Assembly (NCBI GenBank): GCA_024516155.1
Contig: JAJJXM010000095.1
Span: forward strand, 81,496-145,495
Direction: 5' to 3'
DNA from: Pyronema omphalodes
Taxonomy: Eukaryota; Ascomycota; Pezizomycetes; Pezizales; Pyronemataceae
Length of the DNA: 64,000 nucleotides
Below the pieces are notes generated by a model. That model ran no database searches. It saw only the letters and a list, made by a program, of their open reading frames with translations, and was not told the origin of the DNA. Position numbers and translations under genes: made by a program. This document shows positions 1 to 10,433 of this stretch, piece by piece. Positions within the stretch are counted from its first letter, which is position 1. Each line of letters begins with the position of its first letter.

Positions 1-56
1 CTCGGTCTGCGTATGATTAATAAATAAACAAATACATAAATGGATAAATTTAAATA

Positions 57-105
57 TCTAGACAGTGGTTATCTAGACAGTGGTTATATAGACAGTGATT
101 ACGAT
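57..105. repeat. 15-bp tandem repeat, about three copies
   Basis: The unit CTAGACAGTGGTTAT is repeated about three times with small changes. Nothing else is recognisable in the first 250 bases, which are AT-rich. Confidence 0.8.
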
Positions 106-254
106 GTGGAACTTAGTTGGACTGGATTGATTATTAGACATTTGATCCCGTAGAGGCTATCAAGATCACGGAGGGCATGCTTGGACCCTAGATGACTCTG
201 ATATTTTATATACCGACAGCGGAAGAGCAAGCATGCCACCAAGAATCTATCAAG

Positions 255-462
255 AAGCATGTTAACACTTTTAACACTTTTAACACTTTTAACACTTTTA
301 ACACTTTTAACACTTTTAACACTTTTAACACTTTTAACACTTTTAACACTTTTAACACTGTTAATACTCAAAATCCTCAAAATCCTCAAAATCCTCAAAA
401 TCCTCAAAATCCTCAAAATCCTCAAAATCCTCAAAATCCTCAAAATCCTCAAAATCCTCAAC
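255..462. repeat. Bipartite 9-bp minisatellite
   Basis: About eleven copies of AACACTTTT are followed, after a short switch, by about eleven copies of AATCCTCAA. Both units are 9 bp, so every frame stays open on both strands. The resulting low-complexity reading frames are artefacts of the repeat, not genes. Confidence 0.95.
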
Positions 463-477
463 AGACCTCCCAGTCGT

Positions 478-660
478 ACAAACCAGTTTAAAATGACGGC
501 CAAAACGGACTGTACGGACTGTTGGAATATGAGAACTGTACGGCGACCCAGTTCAGTTTACTATCAGTAATATAAACTGGTTAAACTGCGAAAACCAGTT
601 AACGGAATCAAAGGCTTGGCAAACCAGTTGAACTGTTTAAAACTGCGAAAACTGGTTTGT
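478..660. mobile_element. Possible small inverted-repeat element (MITE-like)
   Basis: ACAAACCAGTTT at 478-489 is matched by its exact reverse complement AAACTGGTTTGT at 649-660. The interior carries more AACCAGTT/AACTGGTT copies (near 590 and 621). No target-site duplication is evident, so this could also be a locally repeated palindrome. The same motif recurs at 1345-1560. Confidence 0.35.
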
Positions 661-1344
661 CCAGAGGAACTGGTTTATGAAGGGGCAATAAATATTAGTC
701 AGTGCATACATAACAAGATCCTATCCTAATTTGGTCCCCAGAAATAACAACTGACGCCTACGATTGAAGCTCTTGAGCCCCTCAATGCCCTCCAGAGTGT
801 CTGCCTGCATCAAATGAAGGTCCGATATAATGATTTTCTTGCATTCGAAAACAGCCGCTCGGGCTCGGCGCTCATTGCGGGAATAGATAGCAGTACTTCA
901 ACAGCCGTTTTACAAAGTTTGGGGAACCTGGCCCGCTGCCGGGGCTCGAACCACCACTCAATAGCAGAAGGACTATCCCCAAGTGCTGCCTCCAGTCTCA
1001 GCGCACAGTAATCAACATACTCGTCCGGCTGCGTGGGGCTACCTGTGGCCGTATCTTCAGAGCCTTGTTAGGGTTCTAGCGGGGTATTGAAGCCAGGTGG
1101 TATAGAGGAGAGGCCGCTGGTAACGGAACTCATCGTAGGTGGTTGGAGAGAAATGGCAGTGTAAGGTATGGTTGAGTTTTGTAGGTCAAGAGAAAATAGT
1201 CTAGGCGAGATATATAGGAGGATCCAGGCCAGCAGAGGTGCGTTCAAATGAGGTTTCGGTACAATATTTGCACTGGTTTGGTTGTCTATGAATAATGATC
1301 CTCCATGCATGGGTTTGGCTGTTTATTCTTCTGCGCAGTAGTCA
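661..1344. other. Intergenic, no supported gene
   Basis: Short open frames occur but none has recognisable domains. A GGTTCGAGCC-like string on the minus strand near 935-955 resembles a tRNA T-arm, but no acceptor or anticodon arm can be formed. Confidence 0.6.
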
Positions 1345-1560
1345 ACGAGGTGGTTAAACTGGTTTGTATCTGACAACCAGTAAACTGTTTATCGAGTCAG
1401 TTCAATCAGTTCACTCAGTGCACTGCAGTTACCTGGTTCTATGGAACCCTCAAAACTGAACCAACTGCGTATCCGGGACACGAAAACTGCACCAACTAAC
1501 TGTGAATTATCAGTTCAGTATACCTAGTTTACAATTTTACCCGGTAAACTGGCTATACGG
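1345..1560. repeat. Dispersed AACTGGTTT/AACCAGT motif cluster
   Basis: The stretch contains several direct and inverted copies of the motif that bounds 478-660, among them AACTGGTTTGT and ACAACCAGTAAACTG near its left end. It may be a decayed relative of the 478-660 element. Confidence 0.4.
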
Positions 1561-1739
1561 TTGGGAGGTCTGGAAATCTCAGGAATCCAAAATATCAAGA
1601 ATCCAGGAATCCAGGAATATAAAAAACCCCAGAAATCCCAGAAATCTCATAAGTCATGCATATGGACCTTATCAGCTTCCTCACTATATTCCCTTCACTA
1701 TCCCTTCACTATCCCTTCACTATTCCTCCAAAAATTTCT

Positions 1740-1790
1740 CCCTAAACTTCGTAAACTTCGTAAACTTCGTAAACTTCGTAAACTTTAAAC
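1740..1790. repeat. 9-bp tandem repeat (CTTCGTAAA)
   Basis: About five copies of CTTCGTAAA grade into TTTAAA-rich sequence. The surrounding 1561-1930 is simple AT-rich repeat (CCTTTAAAATTCATC and GTAAACTGTAAACT runs) with no gene. Confidence 0.8.
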
Positions 1791-1930
1791 TTTAAAATCT
1801 CCTTATAAACTTTCTTTATAAAAATCATCTTTAAAATTCCTTTAAAATTCATCTTTAAAATTCTTTAAAATTCCTCTGAAATATATACATACTGTATACT
1901 GTATACTGTAAACTGTAAACTGTAAACTCC

Positions 1931-2930
1931 CAGTGACCATAGGTTACTTCTTTCAATCCAATCCATCAATCCAAACGCAACCCCAATACCAAACGCAATA
2001 CCAAACACAACCATCAATCAAATCCATGAAGTCCTATATATAATAACAATAAATTTCCATACCCCCACGAAAACATCCTAGCAACCCGAATCCCTAGCAC
2101 CCCAGCACTCTGAATCCCTAGCACCCTGAATCCCCAGCACCCTGAATCCCCAGTACCCTGAATAACAAAACTCCCGCACACAATATACTCCTGTCCTACT
2201 CCGAATCCAATCCCAGTGCTAAGCCAATCCAATCCTAATCCAATCCTAATCCAGTCCCATCCTAATCTCAGTGCTAATCCTAATCCATCCGACTCCTATT
2301 CCATTCCATCCATTTCATTCCAATCCCAATCCTAATCCAATCCTATTCCAATCCAACTCCTAAACCTAATCCATCAATCCCATTCCATCCTAATCCCATT
2401 CCATCCAACTCCTAATACTATGCTCAGTACTCATCCAATCCTACTCCAAATCCATTCTGAAAGGCATAGCATAGCATTAGCATGCATCAATTCCAACACC
2501 AAAAGCAATCCAAGAAAAAACAAAAACAAAAATGAAAAAAAAAAAAAAAAAAAAAAACGAAAAACAATAAACAAAAACAAGAAACAAAAAACAAGAAACA
2601 ATAAACAAGAAACAAGAAAACAAGAAACACCATCTACCCAATCGCCACAATAACCGCAATCGCCATATACAATCACAAGATGAAAATCAATAAAAATACA
2701 AAACAAAACGAAAAACAAAAGAGCCCGCATAAACGCAAAACGCAAAAAACACAGACAGACAAGGAATAAGTAAAACAAGTATAACAAGTGCTGATTCATG
2801 AGTAGACTAGACTGTCGGTTGATCAGTCAAAATGGAGACGGCGTCTAAGAAGAAAAATAATACGCTGGCTTGTGCAGGGATATTTTTTTATTTCCTGAGC
2901 TTTTCCAGATACGGGAATTTGGTGGTTTGG
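1931..2930. repeat. Degenerate CCAATCC/CCCTGAATCCC repeats, then A-rich tract
   Basis: From about 1955 to 2470 the sequence is a degenerate array of AATCCAATCC and CCAGCACCCTGAATC units. A homopolymeric A run (about 2534-2557) and AAACAAAAAC repeats follow to about 2735. No gene is supported. Confidence 0.7.
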
Positions 2931-2934
2931 TAGT

Positions 2935-3062
2935 TTCAGGATTCCAGTGTTCCAGGGCTCCACAGTTTCAGGGTTCCACAGTTCCAGGGCTCCACTGTTT
3001 CAGGGTTCCAAGGTTCCATAGTTCCATAATTCGGTATTTCCATAATTCAGTAGTTCCATGGT
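2935..3062. repeat. TTCCAGGGTTCCA-type tandem repeat
   Basis: Degenerate units of about 15-17 bp (CCACAGTTCCAGGGCTC) repeat just past the 3' end of the minus-strand Tvp38 gene, and probably lie in or near its 3' untranslated region. Confidence 0.6.
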
Positions 3063-3098
3063 TTCAATTCCTGACCAGACCAATTCTGTCCTTTATAT

Positions 3099-4160
3099 TC
3101 ATACCAAATCCTTTACTCTCTCTGCAGCGACTCTTTCCGTCATACCCAGCATTCTACCCTCCTCCTCACTCTCCTCCTCATCACCATCCAAAATCCCCTC
3201 CAAGTCCCTCTCTTCCTCCACCAAATCCTCATATTCCTGCCCCTGTAACAGTCCCTGTTCCTGATTTAACCGTTCTCTCTCCGCAGCCTCCAACATAGCC
3301 GCTCTCTTCATAGTTCTCCTCCAAATAACCCATCCGGTGACAGCACCTAACAGCAAACCCGCTACAATGGTTCCATAATTCACCATCTTTGTTTTCCTAT
3401 CCATTTTCTCATCTGCAGCAGCCAGGACCGCTAACCTATGTCCAATCCAAGTATGTATCAACAACTTTGGAGTAGCCACAGCAGTAGCAAACGCAAAAGC
3501 CGCCGGGGTGACAGTAGGAAATGTTGAAACGGCTCCATTACTAATCGAATACGGAAGCGGACATAACCTTATAGCGCAAAGAAGCTTCAAGCCGTCATGT
3601 TTTAGGGTTAATGATAAAGCTTCAAAACGTTTATCTGTTGCTACAAGCCGCTGAGAAAAGTTCTTAAACAAATGTCGACATGCAACAAATGCAGTTGTGC
3701 TGCCGATAACGGTTCCAGAAGCAACGATAAACCATCCATGGGGAAATCCATAAACGAAGCCAGCTAAAGTAACACTAGTGGAATAACCAATCATAGGGGG
3801 AAACGCAGATACGAAGCAGAGAGTAAAAATTACCATCCAACCAGCTGGTAGGGACCGGAGTTTAGTGGATATAGGTAATAATGCGGCTAGGATTTGGGTG
3901 TGGAAAATTAGGGTTAGGATCCCGATTGTCGCGGATAATAATAGACAAAAGATTAACACGATTCGTTGGAGAAGTGTTAAGGAATGGAAACGTTTGCGCG
4001 CCCATCGAAGCAGCTTCTTGCCGCGGGAGAAGGCGGAGGGAGGCGTGGTTTTCGTGGAAAGGGAGGAGCTGATGGTGGAGGCTGATCGGGATCGGGTCCA
4101 CGCTGGTGGGCGGTTGGGCGGTGTGTAGAGTGCCCTGCTATGGCGGGGGATTTCAGACAT
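3099..4160 (-). CDS. Tvp38-like Golgi membrane protein (VTT/SNARE-associated domain)
   Basis: This is a single-exon frame of 353 aa from an ATG at 4160 to TGA at 3099. Residues 1-60 are basic and Ser/Pro-rich. Hydrophobic segments lie near 65-86, 107-125, 128-155 and 282-300. The core carries the VTT (DedA/SNARE-associated) signature: a glycine-rich turn GFVYGFPHG near 134-142 and a re-entrant loop IRLCPLPYSISNGA near 187-200. The C-terminal 40 residues are highly acidic. Length and layout match fungal Tvp38 (yeast about 337 aa), a late-Golgi membrane protein of poorly known biochemical role; the related VMP1/TMEM41 proteins scramble phospholipids. The name comes from motif recognition. A generic DedA-family protein is the only real alternative. 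No intron is needed. Confidence 0.88.
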   Translation of the reverse strand: MSEIPRHSRALYTPPNRPPAWTRSRSASTISSSLSTKTTPPSAFSRGKKLLRWARKRFHSLTLLQRIVLIFCLLLSATIGILTLIFHTQILAALLPISTKLRSLPAGWMVIFTLCFVSAFPPMIGYSTSVTLAGFVYGFPHGWFIVASGTVIGSTTAFVACRHLFKNFSQRLVATDKRFEALSLTLKHDGLKLLCAIRLCPLPYSISNGAVSTFPTVTPAAFAFATAVATPKLLIHTWIGHRLAVLAAADEKMDRKTKMVNYGTIVAGLLLGAVTGWVIWRRTMKRAAMLEAAERERLNQEQGLLQGQEYEDLVEEERDLEGILDGDEEESEEEGRMLGMTERVAAERVKDLV

Positions 4161-4740
4161 CTTGTTGTGGGGATTCTATTCGCGGTGTGTAGATTGACGA
4201 GAAATGATTGTGGGTTGGAAGTTCAGACGTCGTTGAGAAGATGGCGGGTGTGTGGTAATTGTTCTCTGCTAAAGCGGGTTTTTGTACTTTGTGTAGTAGA
4301 CAATCTTTGGTTCAGCGGTTCTGGGGCTCGTTTGATGTATGTCGGTTTCTATCGATTGTCGCTGTAATGTTCGTGAGGCTTTTTTTAACTGGCCTTTGGG
4401 GATCCCCTCAGTTGGTGGTGGAGATGAGGCGTTGTATGTACGTATGTTGTAAGTTTGGCGACTCCGGTCGTGTCAAGGGGTGAGGTGAGGTCAAGTTCCG
4501 GGAACAGAAAGCTTACAAGGTCTTGTAAGGTCTCACAAAGAACGAGGGGTAAGGTAAGCAAGCAAGCTTTCTAAACTAAGAAAGTAGCCTGCATAAAAGT
4601 CGCAGGATCGCTTGTTGTAGACTGTACCGGATTACAGTCGTCGCTCGGTTGTTGCTCTTTGGCGGGGAGGTTCGTGATGGCTTGTAGTCTGTGTGTAGGT
4701 TGGAGAGGGCCTCGCCTGTGTTTAATTGTCGCTCCCGGAC
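4161..4740. other. Upstream region of the Tvp38-like gene
   Basis: This should hold the promoter and 5' leader of the minus-strand Tvp38 gene. No TATA box or other firm element can be called. Short open frames on the plus strand show no recognisable domain. Confidence 0.5.
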
Positions 4741-4749
4741 GTTGGTATC

Positions 4750-4936
4750 ACAGCATCACCTGGGAGCCCTGGGGGAGGGAGCCCTGGGAGGAGGGAGCCC
4801 TGGAAGCCATGGAAGCCCTAAGATCCCGGGGGACCCGGTAAAGGAGGAATCTAAAGGAGGAGCCAAAGGGAGCCCAAGGGAGCCCAAGGGAGCCAAAGGG
4901 AGCCAAACGGAGCCAAAGGGAGCCAAAAGGGAGTAG
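4750..4936. repeat. GGGAGCCCTGG / GGGAGCCAAA minisatellite
   Basis: A block of about 11-12-bp units (GGGAGCCCTGGG) passes into about eight copies of a 10-bp unit, AGCCAAAGGG. Open frames across it (Gly/Pro/Lys-rich) come from the repeat. Confidence 0.85.
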
Positions 4937-6114
4937 TCTAAAGGGATAAGCTAGGCGTTACGGCGAAGCTTTGTAAGGCCGCGCTAGTAGCCGTGAAAAC
5001 CCTGGGGGGGAGGATAGTGCGTGTGTCTGGGCTGACGGAAGTTGAAGGAAGTTTCAGACAAGTTGCACTTTACCGGCATCACTGCAGGATGAGAAATGTA
5101 ATTTTGTGTGACGGGGCGACGAGGTGCAGTGAAGGGCGAGAAATACAGTGAAATGCAATGAATGAAATACAATGAAATCTCATAAAATACAATGAACTCA
5201 AATTATTAAAAGTCTATAAATCTGGCGCAATCAAACTGCACCGTTGATACAGCGATAAGATACGCAATCAAACCATTAATCTAAATCAACATTAGTATCT
5301 ACTCTCTTCATACGTATACTCCCCCCGGAACCATCTCGGAATTCTATATGTAGTTCTTTTTTCTATGTATAAATACCTCACTCAATCATTTTTCACTTAC
5401 AAACCGCAAAGTCGTACCAACTCGGCGACTCGGCACCGACGGAACCAGCCAGACAGCGAAGCAGCAAGTCAACACCCGTTACGGGGCGGGGTGAGGCGGG
5501 TATGCAGACGAGTCACGAAAAGCAGACGAAAGTAGACGAAAGCAGACTGACGAAAAGCACGGCATTCACGGCAACGGAATGACGCGTTTCCATCTATCTA
5601 TTTCCATATCCAGATTAGATAATCTCTAATCTATAATCTACATAACACGACTGACACCATACCATGGTGGGATCATCTCACGAATAAGATACACGAAGAT
5701 ACGAATAGAATACATACATACATACATAAAGACACGACTGTATGTATGACATACAGGATAAGATACGATAAGGTAGATCATCGGGTACAGTCAGCGGGAT
5801 TATATGCGGGGAAGGCAAAAAAAAAAAAAAAAAAGTTCACGTTAAAGTACCATGTCCTTGTACTTGTACTTGTACTTCTACATAAGCACCGTATCCTATA
5901 TGTACATACATATATCCCGTACATATATCCCATCGATACATATCCTACTTCATCACTACAAATCTCCTATCAATATGTATCTCCATGTATCTACCATCAA
6001 TATGCATCTATATAGTAGCATACCATGTATACCTCGTATACCATGCATATCAATAGCAACATCATCGCATCACACTACAATGTACATCGCCAAGGACATC
6101 ACCATAAAGCTTAG
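4937..6114. other. AT-rich intergenic DNA with microsatellites
   Basis: No gene is supported. It contains a CATACATACATA stretch near 5713-5730, a poly(A) run at about 5817-5834 and TACTTG repeats at 5858-5880. Confidence 0.6.
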
Positions 6115-6335
6115 CTTAGCTCAATCATCAATCATCAATCATCAATCATCAATCATCAATCATCAATCATCAATCATCACCACCAACTCCAAAGTCTCAG
6201 ACGGTTACAGTTACAGTTGAACTTTATTTGATTTCTTGATTTCTTGATCTTTCGGGCTATTGTGAGTTTTCTGGCTATTCTGGATTTTCTGGCTATTCTG
6301 GATTTTCTGGCTATTCTGGATTTTCTGGCTATGCT
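6115..6335. repeat. Two tandem arrays: ATCAATC and an 18-19-bp GGCTATTCTGGATTTTCT unit
   Basis: About seven copies of ATCAATC end near 6178. About four copies of a GGCTATTCTGGATTTTCT unit lie at about 6255-6335. Confidence 0.85.
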
Positions 6336-6860
6336 GGCTATGATGGGGGTGGATGTTGTATATTGTATATTGTACACTATATATATATATACATATAGCT
6401 ACAGAAAACATCATACGTAAAATCACTGAGGGTAGGTGGGTAGGTGGATAGGCGGGTAGGTTATAGCACTGCTGCTATATACCGTTGCTTATGTGGTTAG
6501 CACTAGGTACCTGTAGGCTATCATCTGGCAGCTGGATGACCGCTGGATAACAGCTGGATGGCATGTTACGGTGTGGTATTTGATTTGATTTGATTTTCTT
6601 GAACGTTCCCAACCTTAAGGTTATGACGTATGCTACAGTCTATTTACATTTCGAGGCTCCAGCTGTTACCTTGGAGTCTCGCTGGGATCCGCCCCAGAGC
6701 GTACTTCATTTCTTGGGCCTGTTGCCACCTCTCTTCCTTCTGCTGGTTTTCATTCTCGTCGTTACATTTTGGAGCCCTGTTCGCTCTTTTCCCTCCCGGC
6801 ACTCTCACTCTACACTCTCACTTCGTTATTCGTACCCTATCTTTGCTCTCTTCTGCTCTC
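6336..6860. other. Intergenic, no supported gene
   Basis: Contains short TGTATATTG and AT dinucleotide runs near 6355-6400 and GGTAGGTGGG repeats near 6431-6460. No domain-bearing frame is seen. Confidence 0.55.
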
Positions 6861-7110
6861 CTCTGCCCTCCTATGCTCTCCTTAACTCTCCTCTTCTCTC
6901 CTCGCCTCTCCTCTTCTCTCCTCGCCTCTCCTCTTCTCTCCTCTTCTCTCCTCTTCTCTCCTCTTCTCTCCCCGCCTCTCCTCTTCTCTCCTCGCCTCTC
7001 CTCGCCTCTCCTCTTCTTTCCTCGCCTCTCCTCTTCTCTCCTCGCCTCTCTACTTCAATCCTCTCTGCTCCTCTCCTCTCTTCTCCTCTCTTCTCTGCTC
7101 CATTACACTG
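6860..7110. repeat. Polypyrimidine CTCTCCTCTT tract
   Basis: This is a strand-asymmetric, nearly pure C/T array of about 240 bp with 5- and 10-bp periodicity. Both Ser/Leu-rich open frames across it are low-complexity artefacts. Confidence 0.9.
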
Positions 7111-7277
7111 GTCCTCTTCTTCCTCTCACTTCTTCTCTTTTGCCTTTCTCGCGCGCTACCCTTTCTTGCTCTTGCTGTTCTTCGGCTCTCTATGTACATA
7201 ATTATGTATCAGTCTTCAGGGGGTTACGGTGTGGTATGGTGCAGCGTGCTATATACTGTGTACTGTGAATTACGTAC

Positions 7278-7480
7278 TGGAGGACTTCCCATCGCTCTAT
7301 TGGGGGTGGATAGAACAACCTCAACTTCATCTATTGGATAGCAATAGAAAATCTGAATAGACAGGGGGGTACAGACCCCCCTGTCTATCCTAGTGCTCTA
7401 TTCGCGTCCTATAGAAAATATTTTTTTGTGGTGAAATGGACTCTCATGTCGGTTGCTATAGAGCGATGGGAAGTCCTCCA
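7278..7480. mobile_element. 203-bp MITE with 23-bp perfect terminal inverted repeats
   Basis: The left end begins TGGAGGACTTCCCATCGCT and the right end is its exact reverse complement over 23 bp (7278-7300 and 7458-7480). The centre holds a further palindrome, GACAGGGGGG..CCCCCCTGTC, near 7360-7388. There is no coding capacity. A clear target-site duplication is not visible, so the superfamily is open. Related ends occur at 9131-9370. Confidence 0.85.
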
Positions 7481-7539
7481 CTGTGTGTTATATAAAGTTT
7501 CCAGAAGCCTCAACTTTGGAGCTAGACTTTTGGTGCGTT

Positions 7540-7990
7540 ACAGGTTACAGGTTACGGGTGATAAGTTACGGGTTATAAGTTACGGGTTACAAGTTGCGGT
7601 TTACAAGTTTCATGTTACAGGTTATAAGATTTCATGTTACAGATTATAAGATACGAGATTTCATGTTACACGTTATATGATTCATGTTACAGATTACAAT
7701 GATACCGCTGGAGGGCCATAAATCAGAATTACGAGATTACGGTATATCGAGATTATCGGATTACACGATTACACGATTACATGATTGCGGCAATACACGA
7801 TTACGGGATCATGGGATCACAGCTATACAAAATTACATGATCATGGAATCACAGCTATACACGATTACGGGATTATAGCTATACAGCTATACACGATTAC
7901 ACGACCACAGAATCACATCCATACCAAACCACATCCATATCAAACCACATCCATACCAAACCACATCCATACCAAACCACATCATCAAAT
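7540..7990. repeat. Degenerate GGTTACAGGTTATAAG, CACGATTACA and CCATACCAAACCACAT arrays
   Basis: Three consecutive imperfect tandem arrays: a GTTACGGGTTATAA-like unit (7540-7700), a CGATTACACGATTACA-like unit (7730-7900), and about five copies of a 16-bp CCATACCAAACCACAT unit (7915-7985). No gene is present. Confidence 0.8.
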
Positions 7991-8267
7991 CATCAAATCA
8001 TCACATAATCTCGCCACAACATCACCACGACACATACCATCTTCACGAACCACCAACTACGAAAGATCCCTCTTTCTCAATACTCTTTTTGCTGTGAATC
8101 TCCAGACCCCCAGTTTCAGAAGAAAAGAAAGAAAGGAAATTTCTTAGTGATGTTGCTCGCAGTTTGAAATTCGATAAGTGGAGCCAATGAGTCATTGACT
8201 CATCTAGTGGAAATTCTGATGGTTAAAGTATCGTGGAGTGGTGATGTTTCGTGACTGTAAACCGACA

Positions 8268-8690
8268 GACAGCAAACAGCGGACAGCAGACAGCAGACAG
8301 CAGACGGACAGCAGACGGACAGCAGACGGACAGCAGACGGACAGCAGACGGACAGCAGACGGACAGCAGACAGCAGACAGCAGACAGCAGACAGCAGACA
8401 GCAGACAGCAGACAGCAGACAGCAGACAGCAGACAGCAGACAGCAGACAGCAGACAGCAGACAGCAGACAGCAGACAGCAGACAGCAGACAGCAGACAGC
8501 AGACAGCAGACAGCAGACAGCAGACAGCAGACAGCAGACAGCAGACAGCAGACAGCAGACAGCAGACAGCAGACAGCAGACAGCAGACGGACAGCAGACG
8601 GACAGCAGACGGACAGCAGACGGACAGCAGACGGACAGCAGACGGACAGCAGACGGACAGCAGACGGACAGCAGACGGACAGCAAACAGC
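8268..8690. repeat. Symmetric CAGCAGA / CAGCAGACGGA minisatellite
   Basis: About 35 pure copies of a 7-bp CAGCAGA unit are flanked on both sides by blocks of an 11-bp derivative, CAGCAGACGGA (about six copies left, nine right). Because 7 and 11 are not multiples of 3, all frames cycle and remain open on both strands. The long Gln/Ser/Arg- or Cys/Leu-rich frames are not evidence of a gene. Confidence 0.95.
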
Positions 8691-8699
8691 AAATCCTCA

Positions 8700-9130
8700 C
8701 TTCTTTTTTTTTTCCTTTTTTTTCCTTGTCAATATCTTTATATCAATTCACTATTCACTATTCAAATTTCAACTCGATCCAACTTACATATCTTCACCAT
8801 CCATAACGTTTGACGAAATGAGAATAACAAGACATCGAGACGTCTATAGGTCATAGATCATAAGTCATCATTCATCATTCACTGCCGTATTTAACTCTAC
8901 CTTACATATCTTAATAATCCTATATATTCATGTATCTATGATTTATCACCCCTCCCCCCCCGCCCCCCCCCCCCGGACCCCGGGTTTCTGCAGTATTGAA
9001 ACTTGAAAGTACTCCTGATTCCAAGCCTCCAAGCGTCAAAGCGTCAAAGGATACATTTAAACCCGAGACTTCATATTCAAGACTCGAAACCCAAATATAG
9101 GGTTTAAGACTGACTTATATTTCAGTATAT
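8700..9130. other. Intergenic with poly(T) and poly(C) runs
   Basis: A T-rich run lies at 8704-8727 and a C-rich homopolymer at about 8945-8975. Nothing gene-like is seen. Confidence 0.6.
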
Positions 9131-9370
9131 CAGCGGAGAACTTCCCATGCGGTTATAAACACGCTATAGCAACAATTTCTCCATTACATTTTCCATTACA
9201 TTCTACAGCAGAATGTTACGAATTCGCTTATCACGAATTCGCTTATCACGATATCTCTAGCGCGTCTCTGACCTCAATGCCGTGATTTCAGAGTTACAAC
9301 TTAGGGCATTGTGTTTTGTTGGAAATTGTAATAGAAAAAGCGTTGCTATAGTCTTATGAGATGTTCTCCA
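9131..9370. mobile_element. MITE-like element related to the 7278-7480 element
   Basis: The left end CAGCGGAGAACTTCCCAT and the inverted right end (reading CTGGAGAACATCTCAT on the minus strand) are imperfect inverted repeats. They extend inward to CTATAGCAAC on both sides. The GGAGAACTTCCCAT core resembles the GGAGGACTTCCCAT ends of the 7278 element. TATAC/TATAT flanks hint at a TA-type target, not proven. Confidence 0.55.
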
Positions 9371-9416
9371 GTATACATATCAGTATACCAGGCTGGTTTA
9401 GAGAGCGGGGGGTGGG

Positions 9417-9612
9417 GGTTGGTTGGTTGGTTGGTTGGTTGGTTGGTTGGTTGGTTGGTTGGTTGGTTGGTTGGTTGGTTGGTTGGTTGGTTGGTTGGTT
9501 GGTTGGTTGGTTGGTTGGTTGGTTGGTTGGTTGGTTGGTTGGTTGGTTGGTTGGTTGGTTGGTTGGTTGGTTGGTTGGTTGGTTGGTTAATTGGTTGGTT
9601 GGTTGGTTAGTT
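9417..9612. repeat. (GGTT)n microsatellite, over 40 copies
   Basis: An almost perfect GGTT array is broken once, near 9588, by AATT. Open frames on either strand (Gly-Trp-Leu-Val or Thr-Asn-Gln-Pro repeats) are artefacts. Confidence 0.97.
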
Positions 9613-10433
9613 AGTGTTTCTATATACATACCTAAATTTCACAGACTTCACCGACTTCACAAATCAGAGTAAACGAATGATACCCTATGACGCATACACC
9701 CACACACCGTGTTCGTCAGTGGTCACTCGATGATGATGATGATGATGATGATGGTTAAAGTATGTTAATTCCATGGATATATAATCTTACAGCTACTGAT
9801 CCTGAATACTAATGCCACTGCTGTTATTGTTATCACTGTTGTCGCTGTTATCACTGCTCTGAGTGTTATCACGGCTATATTCGATATATTTGATATATTT
9901 GATATATTCGATATATTTGATATATTTGATATGATAATCGAATCGTCTTAAGTTATATGCATATCCCCAGGGAGTTCGGTGTTGTGGTGTTATCGGTGAT
10001 GGTAAGTACTTTATGTTATGAGGCTGTGAGGCTGTGAGGCTGTGAGGTTGTGATATCATCATACCGTATCATTATTATATTCACAAGATACAAAGGCAAA
10101 GGCGACTGATAAAAAAAACAATCGAAAACAAGTCAGGAAAAGCAGAAAAACTCCATAAGATATAAGATATAAGAAAGATATAAAAAACAGGCCCTTGGTA
10201 ACAAACAAAAAAAGAGAAGAGAAGAGAAGAGAAGAAAAGGAAAGAGAAGGAAAGAAAGAAGAGCTGAGATATTCCTTTTGACGGAAGTATAAAACGGGGA
10301 AAGAAATATTGATGTTGCAGAGGGTATTGTGCATTGTGCATTATCCAACCGAATCATTGGGCGGCCATGGATGGCCGTCATAGCCACCTCACCACCTCAC
10401 CATCTCATCACCCCACCACCTCGCTCCTAAACC
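9613..10433. other. Intergenic with short arrays; 3' flank of the DUF1776 gene
   Basis: Contains (GAT)n near 9731-9753, a GATATATTT/C array at about 9878-9930, GAGGCTGTGA repeats at 10018-10052 and GAGAAGAGAA repeats at about 10211-10260. No supported gene is present. Confidence 0.65.

Noticed and set aside
925..1012. tRNA-like GGTTCGAGCC on the minus strand
   Set aside because: No 7-bp acceptor stem, complementary T stem or anticodon arm can be formed around it.
6590..7268. Over 200-codon Ser/Leu-rich frames
   Set aside because: They are mostly a translated CTCTCCTCTT polypyrimidine tract; the flanking codons show no domain.
8200..8856. Long overlapping open frames (160-200 codons) on both strands, Gln/Ser-rich or Cys/Leu-rich
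   Set aside because: They are the 7- and 11-bp satellite read in several frames; no unique sequence, start context or domain.
255..9612. Could the tandem arrays be CRISPR-like
   Set aside because: Units are directly abutting with no unique spacers, no cas genes, and the genome is eukaryotic.
9354..9672. Open frames of Gly-Trp-Leu-Val or Thr-Asn-Gln-Pro repeats
   Set aside because: Translation of the (GGTT)n microsatellite.
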